Below, piece after piece: positions 35,086 to 43,177 of a stretch of DNA of 64,000 nucleotides. The DNA lies in assembly GCA_900102235.1 (NCBI GenBank), contig FMVL01000006.1:186001-250000 (forward strand), given 5' to 3'. The stretch comes from Lachnospiraceae bacterium XBB2008 (lineage in GTDB: Bacteria; Bacillota; Clostridia; Lachnospirales; Lachnospiraceae). The notes under the pieces were generated by a model. It did not search any database and had not been told where the DNA came from. It was given only the letters and a program-made list of their open reading frames with translations. Both the position numbers and the translations under genes were made by a program. The first letter of the stretch is position 1; each line of letters starts with the position of its first letter.

Positions 35086-36923
35086 TGAATAACGTTACAG
35101 ATACATCAAATATGAATCTCATCCCCTCACGCATCGAGAGCCTCAGGGCTTACATGAAGAGTGAGGGGATCACTATGATAATGATCCCCACTTCGGATCC
35201 TCACGATTCCGAGTATGTAGGGGATCATTATAAGTTCAGGGAATGGCTGACCGGTTTTACGGGATCCAATGCCAAGGTGATAGTGACCGGTGAAGAAGCG
35301 GGGCTCTGGACTGACGGCCGGTATTTCATACAGGCCGCGAATGAGCTTGAAGGCAGCGGGATCATCCTTTTCAAGGAACGTGAGCCCGGTGTCCCCACTG
35401 TAAAAGAATATGTAAAAAGCCACATCTCATCGGGTGATGTGTTTGCCGTTGACGGCCGGCTTATCACCGCCAGGGAAGGTGAAGATCTCGCTGATATCCT
35501 TAGCGAAGCCGGAGCGGAGTTCAAGGTCGATACCGACCCCGCATCTGCGGTATGGGAAGGTCGTCCGGGTGCGGATCCCGGCCGTATATTCGTTCTCGGG
35601 ACCGAACTCACAGGCGTTTCGACTGCAGATAAACTCTCGGAAGTAAGAAGCCGGATGCAGGAGATGGGCGCTGACATCTTTGTTCTCTCCAAACTGGATG
35701 ACATCTGTTTTCTTGCGGATATCCGCGGGAATGATATCGCATGTACTCCCGTTGCATATTCATATATGTATATAACCTCTGACGAGGCGCATATCTTCCT
35801 TTATGAGGAGTCGGTCGGGGATGATGTGAGAGTGCATCTTGAAGAAGCGGGTATGACCGTTCATCCTTATGGAGGATTTGATGAGTTTCTGGCTGACAGG
35901 GCTTCCTCCATGGAGTCCGCATCGGTACTCATCGATTCCCGGAGCATCAATTTTTCCATATATAAGACGATCACGGATCATGCGCGCAGGATCATGGATA
36001 AACCCAATCCTACGACGGACATGGAATCCGTACGTAACGAGACTCAGCTTGAACGCATTAGGGAAGTCTATGTGCGTGACAGTGCCGCGCTCACGAGATT
36101 CCTGTTCTGGATGAAGGAAAATGTCGGAAAAGAAGAGATAAGCGAGTATTCGGCCGCTCTTAAGATCGACGGGATGCGTTCCGAGATAGAGGGCTTTATC
36201 GAGCTTTCTTTTGACACGATAAGCGCTTACGGCTCCAATGCCGCAATGATGCACTATGAAGCCACGCCGGAGAACTTTGCCATGGTAAAACCCGAAGGCA
36301 TGTATCTGGTGGACAGCGGCGGACAGTATATGGGCGGTACCACGGATGTGACCAGGACCATAGCCGTAGGCAAGGTGACCGATGAGATGCGCAGATCCTT
36401 TACGCTCGTATGTATCGGAATGCTGCGTCTTGCCGATGCAGTGTTCTTAGAGGGCTGTACCGGAAGGAATCTTGATATCCTTGCCAGAGAGCCGCTCTGG
36501 CGCAGAATGACGGATTACAAATGCGGAACGGGTCACGGAGTCGGATTCATGCTCGGAGTTCACACCGGCCCCGAGAATATCAGGTCCAAATTTGTCGAGG
36601 GCATGAGAGAAGCGCCCCTTAAGGCCGGAATGACTCTGTCAGATGAACCCGGCGTCTATATAGAGGGAGAGTACGGGATCCGGACGGAAAACATCCTCGA
36701 GGTTAAGGATGCAGGCACATCCGCAGACGGACATTTCCTTAAGTTTGAACATCTGACGTGGGTTCCCATCGATCTGGAACTCATCGATACTTCATATATG
36801 GAACCCACAGACATCGAATTGCTCAACAGGTATCACGAGGGCGTATATTCGCACATCGCCCCGTTCATGGAAGATGAGCGTGAACTTGAATGGCTTAAAA
36901 ATGCTACAAAATCTGTGCAATAG
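35085..36923 (+). CDS. Aminopeptidase P family protein (Xaa-Pro aminopeptidase)
   Basis: Cytosolic M24 metallopeptidase of 612 residues cleaving N-terminal residues before proline, of the long three-domain type with two creatinase-like N-terminal domains. Metal ligands are visible in the C-terminal third: two Asp in LVDSGGQYMGGTTDVTRT, His in GTGHGVGF, Glu in LSDEPGVY and Glu in GIRTENIL. I start at the ATG 35085, overlapping the previous TAA by one base; the open frame to 35052 lies in the upstream gene. Ends before the pckA promoter. Confidence 0.93.
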   Translation: MNNVTDTSNMNLIPSRIESLRAYMKSEGITMIMIPTSDPHDSEYVGDHYKFREWLTGFTGSNAKVIVTGEEAGLWTDGRYFIQAANELEGSGIILFKEREPGVPTVKEYVKSHISSGDVFAVDGRLITAREGEDLADILSEAGAEFKVDTDPASAVWEGRPGADPGRIFVLGTELTGVSTADKLSEVRSRMQEMGADIFVLSKLDDICFLADIRGNDIACTPVAYSYMYITSDEAHIFLYEESVGDDVRVHLEEAGMTVHPYGGFDEFLADRASSMESASVLIDSRSINFSIYKTITDHARRIMDKPNPTTDMESVRNETQLERIREVYVRDSAALTRFLFWMKENVGKEEISEYSAALKIDGMRSEIEGFIELSFDTISAYGSNAAMMHYEATPENFAMVKPEGMYLVDSGGQYMGGTTDVTRTIAVGKVTDEMRRSFTLVCIGMLRLADAVFLEGCTGRNLDILAREPLWRRMTDYKCGTGHGVGFMLGVHTGPENIRSKFVEGMREAPLKAGMTLSDEPGVYIEGEYGIRTENILEVKDAGTSADGHFLKFEHLTWVPIDLELIDTSYMEPTDIELLNRYHEGVYSHIAPFMEDERELEWLKNATKSVQ

Positions 36924-36949
36924 TTAACATTTTTTTCACAAGTTCGTTG

Positions 36950-36978
36950 TTGCTATCCCCCCGAAAAAGAGATATGAT
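36950..36978 (+). promoter_or_regulatory. Sigma-A promoter of pckA
   Basis: TTGCTA at 36950-36955 and TATGAT at 36973-36978, 17 bases apart. Start point about 36985 gives a leader of about 60 bases to the pckA ATG. Confidence 0.65.
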
Positions 36979-37046
36979 ATAGAGCGGTGGTCATAGGAAA
37001 ACTATGGCTTGTAGCAAACATTTATATTAATAAGAGGAGAAAGAAT

Positions 37047-38657
37047 ATGGCAATCGATTTAACACAGTATGGTATTACAGGCGTAACCGAGATCATCCAT
37101 AATCCTTCATACGAGTTCCTTTATGAGGAAGAGATGAAGAGCGATCTGACAGGTTTCGACAAGGGCCAGATGACAGAGCTTGACACAGTTAACGTTATGA
37201 CCGGTGAGTTTACCGGAAGGTCTCCCAAAGACAAATATATCGTTATGGATGCTAATTCCAAGGACACCGTTTGGTGGGATTCGGAAGAGTATCACAATGA
37301 TAACCATGTTATGACCGAGGAGACATGGGCAGCAGTTAAGGAGATCGCTAAGAAAGAGCTCTCCGGCAAGAGACTGTTCGTAGTTGACGCATTCTGCGGT
37401 GCTAACAAGGACACCAGAATGGCAGTTCGTTTCATCATGGAAGTAGCTTGGCAGGCACACTTCGTTAAGAACATGTTCATCCAGCCTAACGATGAAGAAC
37501 TTGCTTCTTTCGAGCCTAACTTCGTAGTATATAACGCATCCAAGGCTAAGGTTGAGAATTACGCAGAACTCGGCCTTCGTTCAGAGACCTGTGCTGCATT
37601 CAACATCACCAGCCGCGAGCAGGTTATCATCAACACATGGTACGGCGGAGAGATGAAGAAGGGTATGTTCTCCATGATGAACTACTACCTGCCTCTTAAG
37701 GGCATCGCTTCCATGCACTGCTCCGCAAATACAGATATGGACGGAAAGCACACAGCTATCTTCTTCGGTCTGTCCGGTACAGGTAAGACCACACTTTCCA
37801 CCGATCCCAAGAGACTTCTCATCGGTGATGACGAGCACGGCTGGGATGACGAAGGCGTATTCAACTTCGAGGGCGGCTGCTATGCTAAGGTTATCAACCT
37901 TGATAAGGAATCCGAGCCCGACATCTACAACGCCATCAAGAGAAACGCTCTTCTTGAGAACGTAACCGTAGACGCTAACGGCAAGATCGATTTCGCAGAC
38001 AAGTCCGTTACCGAGAATACACGTGTTTCTTATCCCATCGAGCACATCGAGAAGATCGCAAAGAACGTTAACAAGATCTCTGCAGGTCCTCAGGCTGATA
38101 ATGTTATCTTCCTTTCGGCTGATGCATTCGGAGTACTTCCTCCCGTATCCATCCTTGATCCCGAGCAGACTCAGTACTATTTCCTGAGCGGTTTCACTGC
38201 TAAGCTTGCAGGTACAGAGCGCGGAATCACCGAGCCTACACCTACATTCTCAGCTTGCTTCGGCCAGGCATTCCTTGAGCTTCATCCTACCAAGTACGGC
38301 GAGGAGCTCGTTAAGAGAATGGAGAAGAGCGGAGCTAAGGCTTATCTCGTTAACACCGGTTGGAACGGAACAGGCAAGAGAATCTCCATCAAGGATACCC
38401 GCGGTATCATCGATGCTATCCTTAACGGTGATGTTCTCAAGGCTCCTACCAAGACTATCCCTTACTTCAACTTCGTAGTTCCCACAGAGCTTCCCGGAGT
38501 TGACTCAGGAATCCTTGATCCCAGAGATACTTATGCAAATGCTTCCGAATGGGAAGAGAAGGCTAAGGATCTTGCCGGAAGATTCATCAAGAACTTTGCT
38601 AAGTATACAGGCAATGATGCCGGTAAAGCACTCGTTGCTGCCGGTCCTCAGCTGTAA
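37047..38657 (+). CDS. pckA: Phosphoenolpyruvate carboxykinase (ATP)
   Basis: Interconverts oxaloacetate plus ATP with PEP plus CO2. The 536-residue protein has [10 protein letters not shown], the kinase-1a loop [10 protein letters not shown] near residue 240, the metal-binding IGDDEHGW and the adenine-binding stretch near the C-terminus. The true start is the ATG at 37047 after AGAGGAGA; the frame runs back to 36987 without a ribosome site. Codon use is strongly biased (AAG, GCT, ATC; ATA isoleucine practically absent), unlike most neighbours, which signals very high expression. In ruminal and gut anaerobes this enzyme often runs in the carboxylating direction. Confidence 0.97.
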   Translation: MAIDLTQYGITGVTEIIHNPSYEFLYEEEMKSDLTGFDKGQMTELDTVNVMTGEFTGRSPKDKYIVMDANSKDTVWWDSEEYHNDNHVMTEETWAAVKEIAKKELSGKRLFVVDAFCGANKDTRMAVRFIMEVAWQAHFVKNMFIQPNDEELASFEPNFVVYNASKAKVENYAELGLRSETCAAFNITSREQVIINTWYGGEMKKGMFSMMNYYLPLKGIASMHCSANTDMDGKHTAIFFGLSGTGKTTLSTDPKRLLIGDDEHGWDDEGVFNFEGGCYAKVINLDKESEPDIYNAIKRNALLENVTVDANGKIDFADKSVTENTRVSYPIEHIEKIAKNVNKISAGPQADNVIFLSADAFGVLPPVSILDPEQTQYYFLSGFTAKLAGTERGITEPTPTFSACFGQAFLELHPTKYGEELVKRMEKSGAKAYLVNTGWNGTGKRISIKDTRGIIDAILNGDVLKAPTKTIPYFNFVVPTELPGVDSGILDPRDTYANASEWEEKAKDLAGRFIKNFAKYTGNDAGKALVAAGPQL

Positions 38658-38677
38658 TCTTAATTCAGAAATATTTT

Positions 38678-38712
38678 ATAGGCGGCGGGCGATATGTCCG
38701 CCGCCTATTTTT
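38678..38712 (+). terminator. Rho-independent terminator of pckA
   Basis: A perfect 11-bp stem, ATAGGCGGCGG (38678-38688) and CCGCCGCCTAT (38698-38708), with a 9-base loop and TTTTT after it. Confidence 0.93.
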
Positions 38713-38771
38713 GTGCCGTAGGACTTGTTATTTTATTAAGAAAGTGGTAAATTAATCTTTAGTTTGAGATT

Positions 38772-38789
38772 AAAAGTATTTATACTTTT
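38772..38789. promoter_or_regulatory. Palindrome over a possible -10 box
   Basis: AAAAGTAT (38772-38779), TT, ATACTTTT (38782-38789) is a perfect 8-bp inverted repeat that covers TATACT (38781-38786). If TATACT is the -10, the transcript would start within about 6 bases of the ATG at 38799. An alternative promoter is TTGTTA (38725-38730) with TAAATT (38748-38753). Confidence 0.45.
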
Positions 38790-38798
38790 TTAAGATTT

Positions 38799-39341
38799 AT
38801 GATCGATTATGAACCTTTTCTGAATCAGATATTGGACGGCTACAGATCCAGCTACAATGTAGCCATGGAAAAGGCGGGAGATCCTCTTGTGGCAACGGCC
38901 GAACTCCACATGACGCAGGGACAGCATGTAGTCTTCAAGGAGTTCACGATGTGGTCCGCGGACGATGATGAGTACGTGTATATTTATCATATCCCTCATC
39001 TGACGGATCAGGCGGCCGAGGAAGCCATTCAGAGAGCATATGATGACGGTTTTCCGCGTATAAAACTCGATCATGTCTGTTTCAGACATCAGCATATGTG
39101 CACCAGACTGGTAGCCTTGTTCTTATATGATGATGCTGAAGAGGAAGCACTTAAACGAATTCGTAAGTGCAAGATTTATCACAGTTTTCAATTTTCGCTG
39201 AAGGGATGGATGGAAATGCACACGGCGGGCGTCAACCTGACCGACGACAGTGTTGTTTCCAACCGTTACGGCAGGGAAACAGCGAAATTTTTGAAAATGC
39301 ATGTGGATCATTATCATTCACATGTAGGATCTAAAAACTAA
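38799..39341 (+). CDS. Conserved-looking protein of unknown function
   Basis: A 180-residue soluble protein that I do not recognise. It is rich in His, Tyr and acidic residues (HVCFRHQHMCTRL, MHVDHYHSHVG at the C-terminus) which might bind metal, but there is no known motif. No Shine-Dalgarno precedes the ATG. It stands alone between the pckA terminator and cstA, 24 bases before the latter, so it may be cotranscribed with cstA. Confidence 0.75.
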   Translation: MIDYEPFLNQILDGYRSSYNVAMEKAGDPLVATAELHMTQGQHVVFKEFTMWSADDDEYVYIYHIPHLTDQAAEEAIQRAYDDGFPRIKLDHVCFRHQHMCTRLVALFLYDDAEEEALKRIRKCKIYHSFQFSLKGWMEMHTAGVNLTDDSVVSNRYGRETAKFLKMHVDHYHSHVGSKN

Positions 39342-39365
39342 CTTGGGAAAAGGAGATTAAACAAG

Positions 39366-41087
39366 ATGAATGGTTTATTACTTCTGATCATCTGTGTTGC
39401 CCTTCTCGCATGCGGCTACGTCCTTTACGGCGGCTGGCTTTGCAAGCAGTGGGGTGTCGGTGAGAGCAAAGAAGAAACTCCTGCTCACACCATGGAGGAT
39501 GGCGTGGACTATGTACCCGCTAAAGCCCCCGTACTGATGGGTCACCATTTCTCATCCATCGCAGGCGCAGGCCCTATAACAGGACCTATCAGTGCTGCAG
39601 GTTTGGGATTCGGATGGCTCGCATGTTCACTCTGGATCGTCCTCGGCGGTATCTTCTTCGGTGGCGTTCATGATATGGGTGCTCTTGTAGCATCAGTTCG
39701 TCATGGCGGAAAGTCCATCGGTGAGGTTATCTCGATGAACATGTCCAGAAGAGCTAAGAGACTCTTTATCATTTTCTCTTATCTGACACTGATCCTCGTC
39801 GTTGCAGCATTTGCTTCAATCGTTGCCACTACATTCGGTGCTGTTACCGATGACGCAGGTGTTATTGATAAGGCTGCTTCTGCAACCAACGCTCAGGTAG
39901 CAATGGTTTCCCTGCTGTTCATTGTTATCGCCATAGTATTCGGTTTTGCAGTTTATCGTAGGAACGTACCCATGGGTATCGCTACCATCATCGGTGTTGT
40001 TGCCATCGTACTGATCATCGTTATCGGTCTTAATTTCCATCCTATCTATCTTACCCAGAAGACATGGATGTGGATCGTTGGTCTCTACATCGCTGTAGCC
40101 AGTGTCACTCCCGTATGGATCCTGCTCCAGCCCAGAGATTATCTCTCAAGCTTCCTGCTTTATGCTATGCTTTTCATCGCTATCGTAGCTGTTATAGTTG
40201 CTCATCCTTCGATGGATGCGCTTCCCGTGATCCAGTCCGCTGAGTCTACCAAGCCGGTATTCCCCGTACTGTTCACAACTATCGCGTGCGGTGCTATCTC
40301 CGGTTTCCACTCACTGGTTTCCTCAGGTACCACTTCCAAGCAGCTCGATAAAGAGAAAGATGCTAAGCCCATCGCATACGGCGGAATGCTCCTTGAGTGC
40401 GTTCTGGCTGTAGCTACTCTGGTAGCAGTAGGATATGCTTACAAGTACAATGCAGCCAATCCCGATGCTCCTCTGACAGGTGCAACCGCTATCTTCGGCG
40501 GCGGCCTTGCTCACATGATCGATGATGTTATCCCCGGAACCTTTACCGTACTTAACATCCTCCTTGTACTTACCTATTCGGCATTCTGCCTTACCTCTCT
40601 GGATACAGCTACACGTCTTGCACGTTTCATGTTCCAGGAGTTCTGGATCGATTCCGATGCAGGTGAGACAGCAGAGAACGTTACCGGTTACAAGAAGGTT
40701 CTTTGCAATCCTTACGTAGCAACCATTATCACTGTTATCCTCGGAGTACTCCTCGGACTTACAGGATATGCCAAGATCTGGGCTCTGTTCGGATCAGCAA
40801 ACCAGCTGCTTGCAGCTATCGGTCTTCTGGCTGTTGCTACATGGCTCGGCAATGCAGGCAAGAACAACAAGATGCTCATCATCCCTATGGCATTCATGCT
40901 CTGCGTTACCATCGCTTCCCTGATCATCAATACTAAGGATCAGTTCACTATAATCGCAGGCGGCGAAGCTGACTGGGGCCCTTGGGCACAGGCTATCTTA
41001 GGTATCCTGCTTATAGTTCTGGCTGTATTCCTTGCTATTGAAGGTGTTCAGCATCTTATGAAGCCCAAGGCTAAAGCTGAGGCATAA
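39366..41087 (+). CDS. cstA: Carbon starvation protein CstA family transporter
   Basis: Polytopic membrane protein of 573 residues with about 15 hydrophobic helices. N-terminal family signatures are MGHHFSSIAGAGPITGPI and GVHDMGALVASVRH. CstA-type carriers import peptides or pyruvate. AAGGAG stands 10 bases before the ATG. Codon use is biased like pckA, so it is probably abundant; together with pckA it fits growth on peptides or organic acids. Ends at a strong terminator. Confidence 0.93.
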   Translation: MNGLLLLIICVALLACGYVLYGGWLCKQWGVGESKEETPAHTMEDGVDYVPAKAPVLMGHHFSSIAGAGPITGPISAAGLGFGWLACSLWIVLGGIFFGGVHDMGALVASVRHGGKSIGEVISMNMSRRAKRLFIIFSYLTLILVVAAFASIVATTFGAVTDDAGVIDKAASATNAQVAMVSLLFIVIAIVFGFAVYRRNVPMGIATIIGVVAIVLIIVIGLNFHPIYLTQKTWMWIVGLYIAVASVTPVWILLQPRDYLSSFLLYAMLFIAIVAVIVAHPSMDALPVIQSAESTKPVFPVLFTTIACGAISGFHSLVSSGTTSKQLDKEKDAKPIAYGGMLLECVLAVATLVAVGYAYKYNAANPDAPLTGATAIFGGGLAHMIDDVIPGTFTVLNILLVLTYSAFCLTSLDTATRLARFMFQEFWIDSDAGETAENVTGYKKVLCNPYVATIITVILGVLLGLTGYAKIWALFGSANQLLAAIGLLAVATWLGNAGKNNKMLIIPMAFMLCVTIASLIINTKDQFTIIAGGEADWGPWAQAILGILLIVLAVFLAIEGVQHLMKPKAKAEA

Positions 41088-41109
41088 GATTAGCGAATAA
41101 TAAGCATTC

Positions 41110-41142
41110 AAAAGCCTCCGGAGCGATCCGGAGGCTTTTTTT
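41110..41142 (+). terminator. Rho-independent terminator of cstA
   Basis: A 13-bp stem AAAAGCCTCCGGA (41110-41122) and TCCGGAGGCTTTT (41127-41139) with GCGA tetraloop and a T-run. The A-rich left arm makes it likely to work in both directions. Confidence 0.94.
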
Positions 41143-41218
41143 GACGGCGAATTAACTGCATGTAATTCGCATATATGGTTATTTTCCCGATGTCCGGTAT
41201 GTAATATATTTATGTCAG

Positions 41219-41235
41219 ATCACAAATCGTGTGAT
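41219..41235. promoter_or_regulatory. Inverted repeat before hflK
   Basis: ATCACA (41219-41224), AATCG, TGTGAT (41230-41235) is a 6-bp inverted repeat just upstream of a possible -10 TATGAT (41238-41243). Position would fit an operator; no matching -35 is clear. Confidence 0.35.
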
Positions 41236-41284
41236 TTTATGATATCATAGTAACCGTGTTTAATAAGGTCAGGAGGAGTTTGTT

Positions 41285-42301
41285 ATGGCAAAAGACAAGA
41301 ACATAATCGATGAATTCCCCAAGCCCGGATTTGACGGGAAAAAGGCGGGGAAGACCATCAGCCTCGTCCTGCTGGGCATCATACTCGCGATAGTCCTGTT
41401 CAGATGCTTCTACAGCGTCGATGAGCAGAGCAACGCGGTAGTGACTCAGTTCGGAAGAGTGGTACGTGTGGATACTGCAGGATTCTATTTCAAGGCACCC
41501 TGGCAGAGTGTTACACAGGTTGACATGACTACGCACGGTACCAGTATCGGATATATCATAGACGGTGATGCGCAGAAGGGGTCATACACAGTGGATTCCG
41601 CCAATGCGATCATGATCACTTCGGATTTCAATCTGCTGGATATTGATTTCTACATAGAATATCGCGTATCCGATCCCATAGCATATATCTATAATGCCGA
41701 GGATCCCGAGGGCGTGATGAGAAACATAGCGCTGGCAAATATCCGTACAGTTGTTTCAAACTATACCGTTGATGAAGCCATGACCACCGGAAAGGGCCAG
41801 ATCCAGGCTGATATCAAAGAAGCGATCCTGAAATCTCTGGCTAATCACGACATAGGCCTGACTCTCATCAATATCACGATCCAGGATTCCAACCCGCCCA
41901 CGGATACGATCACCGCGGCGTTCAAGGCTGTAGAGACCGCCAAGCAGGGTGCGGATACTGCCAAGAACCAGGCATATCAGTATCAGAATCAGCAGATCCC
42001 TTCCGCCGAAGCAAATGCGGACGCCATAATCCAGCAGGCGAATGCCTATAAGGAAGCACGTATCGCCGAAGCCGAAGGCCAGGTTGCCAGATTCAACGAT
42101 ATGTATGAGGAATACAAGAAATTCCCTACCATTACCAAGAGACGTATGTTTTACGAGAAGATGGAAGATATACTTCCGGGTCTTAAGGTTATAATCACGG
42201 ACGGCGGCACGCAGACAATGCTTCCGCTCGAGAGTTTCTTTGATACGGGTGATGATTCGGAAGGCACCGATATCACGGACATCGCCGGAGAGGAGGAATG
42301 A
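41285..42301 (+). CDS. hflK: HflK-like SPFH membrane protein
   Basis: A 338-residue band-7/SPFH protein that with HflC forms a large cage around the FtsH protease. A short cytosolic N-terminus is followed by one transmembrane helix (about 24-43), the SPFH domain starting FYSVDEQSNAVVTQFGRVV, and a long alanine/glutamine-rich coiled coil (about 210-285) with QQIPSAEANADAIIQQANAY. AGGAGGAG stands before the ATG. Overlaps the start region of hflC. Confidence 0.9.
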   Translation: MAKDKNIIDEFPKPGFDGKKAGKTISLVLLGIILAIVLFRCFYSVDEQSNAVVTQFGRVVRVDTAGFYFKAPWQSVTQVDMTTHGTSIGYIIDGDAQKGSYTVDSANAIMITSDFNLLDIDFYIEYRVSDPIAYIYNAEDPEGVMRNIALANIRTVVSNYTVDEAMTTGKGQIQADIKEAILKSLANHDIGLTLINITIQDSNPPTDTITAAFKAVETAKQGADTAKNQAYQYQNQQIPSAEANADAIIQQANAYKEARIAEAEGQVARFNDMYEEYKKFPTITKRRMFYEKMEDILPGLKVIITDGGTQTMLPLESFFDTGDDSEGTDITDIAGEEE

Positions 42302-42303
42302 TC

Positions 42304-43176
42304 ATGAAGAAAATAGGTAAAGTATCCATCATACTCATACTTGTTGTTGCGGCACTGATCATTTTCTCATCCGCCACATACAGCGTATCCACCAATCAGG
42401 CTGCGATCATAGTCAGACTTGGCAGGATACAGAGAATAGAAGCAAATACCGGTTTACATCTTCGGACTCCTTTTGTGGAGGATGTCATCAAGATATACAC
42501 GGGCGATTATCTTTACGATATCCCTACATCCGATGTCATCACATCCGATAAGAAGTCGATGATCGCCGATGACTATGTAATTTGGTCTGTGACCGACCCC
42601 GCCAAGTACTATCAGACTCTCGGGGCAGTAAAAGGCAGAGCGGAAGAGCGTATAGAGGCTGCCGTATATAATGCGACCAAGAATACGATCTCATCAATGA
42701 CACAGGATGCCATCATAGCTGCCAGAGGAAATGAACTCACCAGGATGATCACGAACGAGTCCAATTCCGATATATCCCAGTACGGCATCGTGATCAAACT
42801 CGCCGAGATCAAGGCACTCGATCTTCCCGATGATAACAAGGAAGCAGTGTACGAGCGTATGATCTCCGAGCGAAACAACATAGCCGCAGGCTACACCGCA
42901 CAGGGTCAGGCCGATGCTCAGAAGATCCGTAACGATACAGATCGTCAGGTTTCCATCATCACGGCAAATGCACAGAAGGAAGCCGCGAAGCTTGAAGCTG
43001 AAGGTGAAGCTGAGTACATGCGCATACTGTCTGACGCTTACAGAGATGAAGAAAAGGCTGAATTTTACAGTTACTTAAGAAGCCTGGATTCACTCGATGC
43101 TCTTGTGGGGAGCAATAAGACTCTGATCCTTGACAAGGATTCGGAACTTGCCCACATTCTGTACGGACAGGAATGA
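42304..43176 (+). CDS. hflC: HflC-like SPFH membrane protein
   Basis: Partner of HflK, 290 residues: N-terminal transmembrane helix (about 6-24), then TYSVSTNQAAIIVRLGRI and the SPFH domain, then a coiled coil with AQGQADAQKIRNDTDRQ and EAEGEAEYMRIL. I choose the ATG at 42304, 7 bases after AGGAGG; the ATG at 42298 is only one base from that site. Confidence 0.9.
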   Translation: MKKIGKVSIILILVVAALIIFSSATYSVSTNQAAIIVRLGRIQRIEANTGLHLRTPFVEDVIKIYTGDYLYDIPTSDVITSDKKSMIADDYVIWSVTDPAKYYQTLGAVKGRAEERIEAAVYNATKNTISSMTQDAIIAARGNELTRMITNESNSDISQYGIVIKLAEIKALDLPDDNKEAVYERMISERNNIAAGYTAQGQADAQKIRNDTDRQVSIITANAQKEAAKLEAEGEAEYMRILSDAYRDEEKAEFYSYLRSLDSLDALVGSNKTLILDKDSELAHILYGQE

Positions 43177-43177
43177 T

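Noticed and set aside
38725-38743. Rex-type operator (TTGTTA...TTAAGAA)
   Set aside because: Only one half resembles the TTGTTAA-N4-TTAACAA pattern; similar half-sites occur at 59438 and near 36922.
38764-38786. TTGAGA/TATACT promoter
   Set aside because: The boxes are only 11 bases apart, too close for sigma-A.
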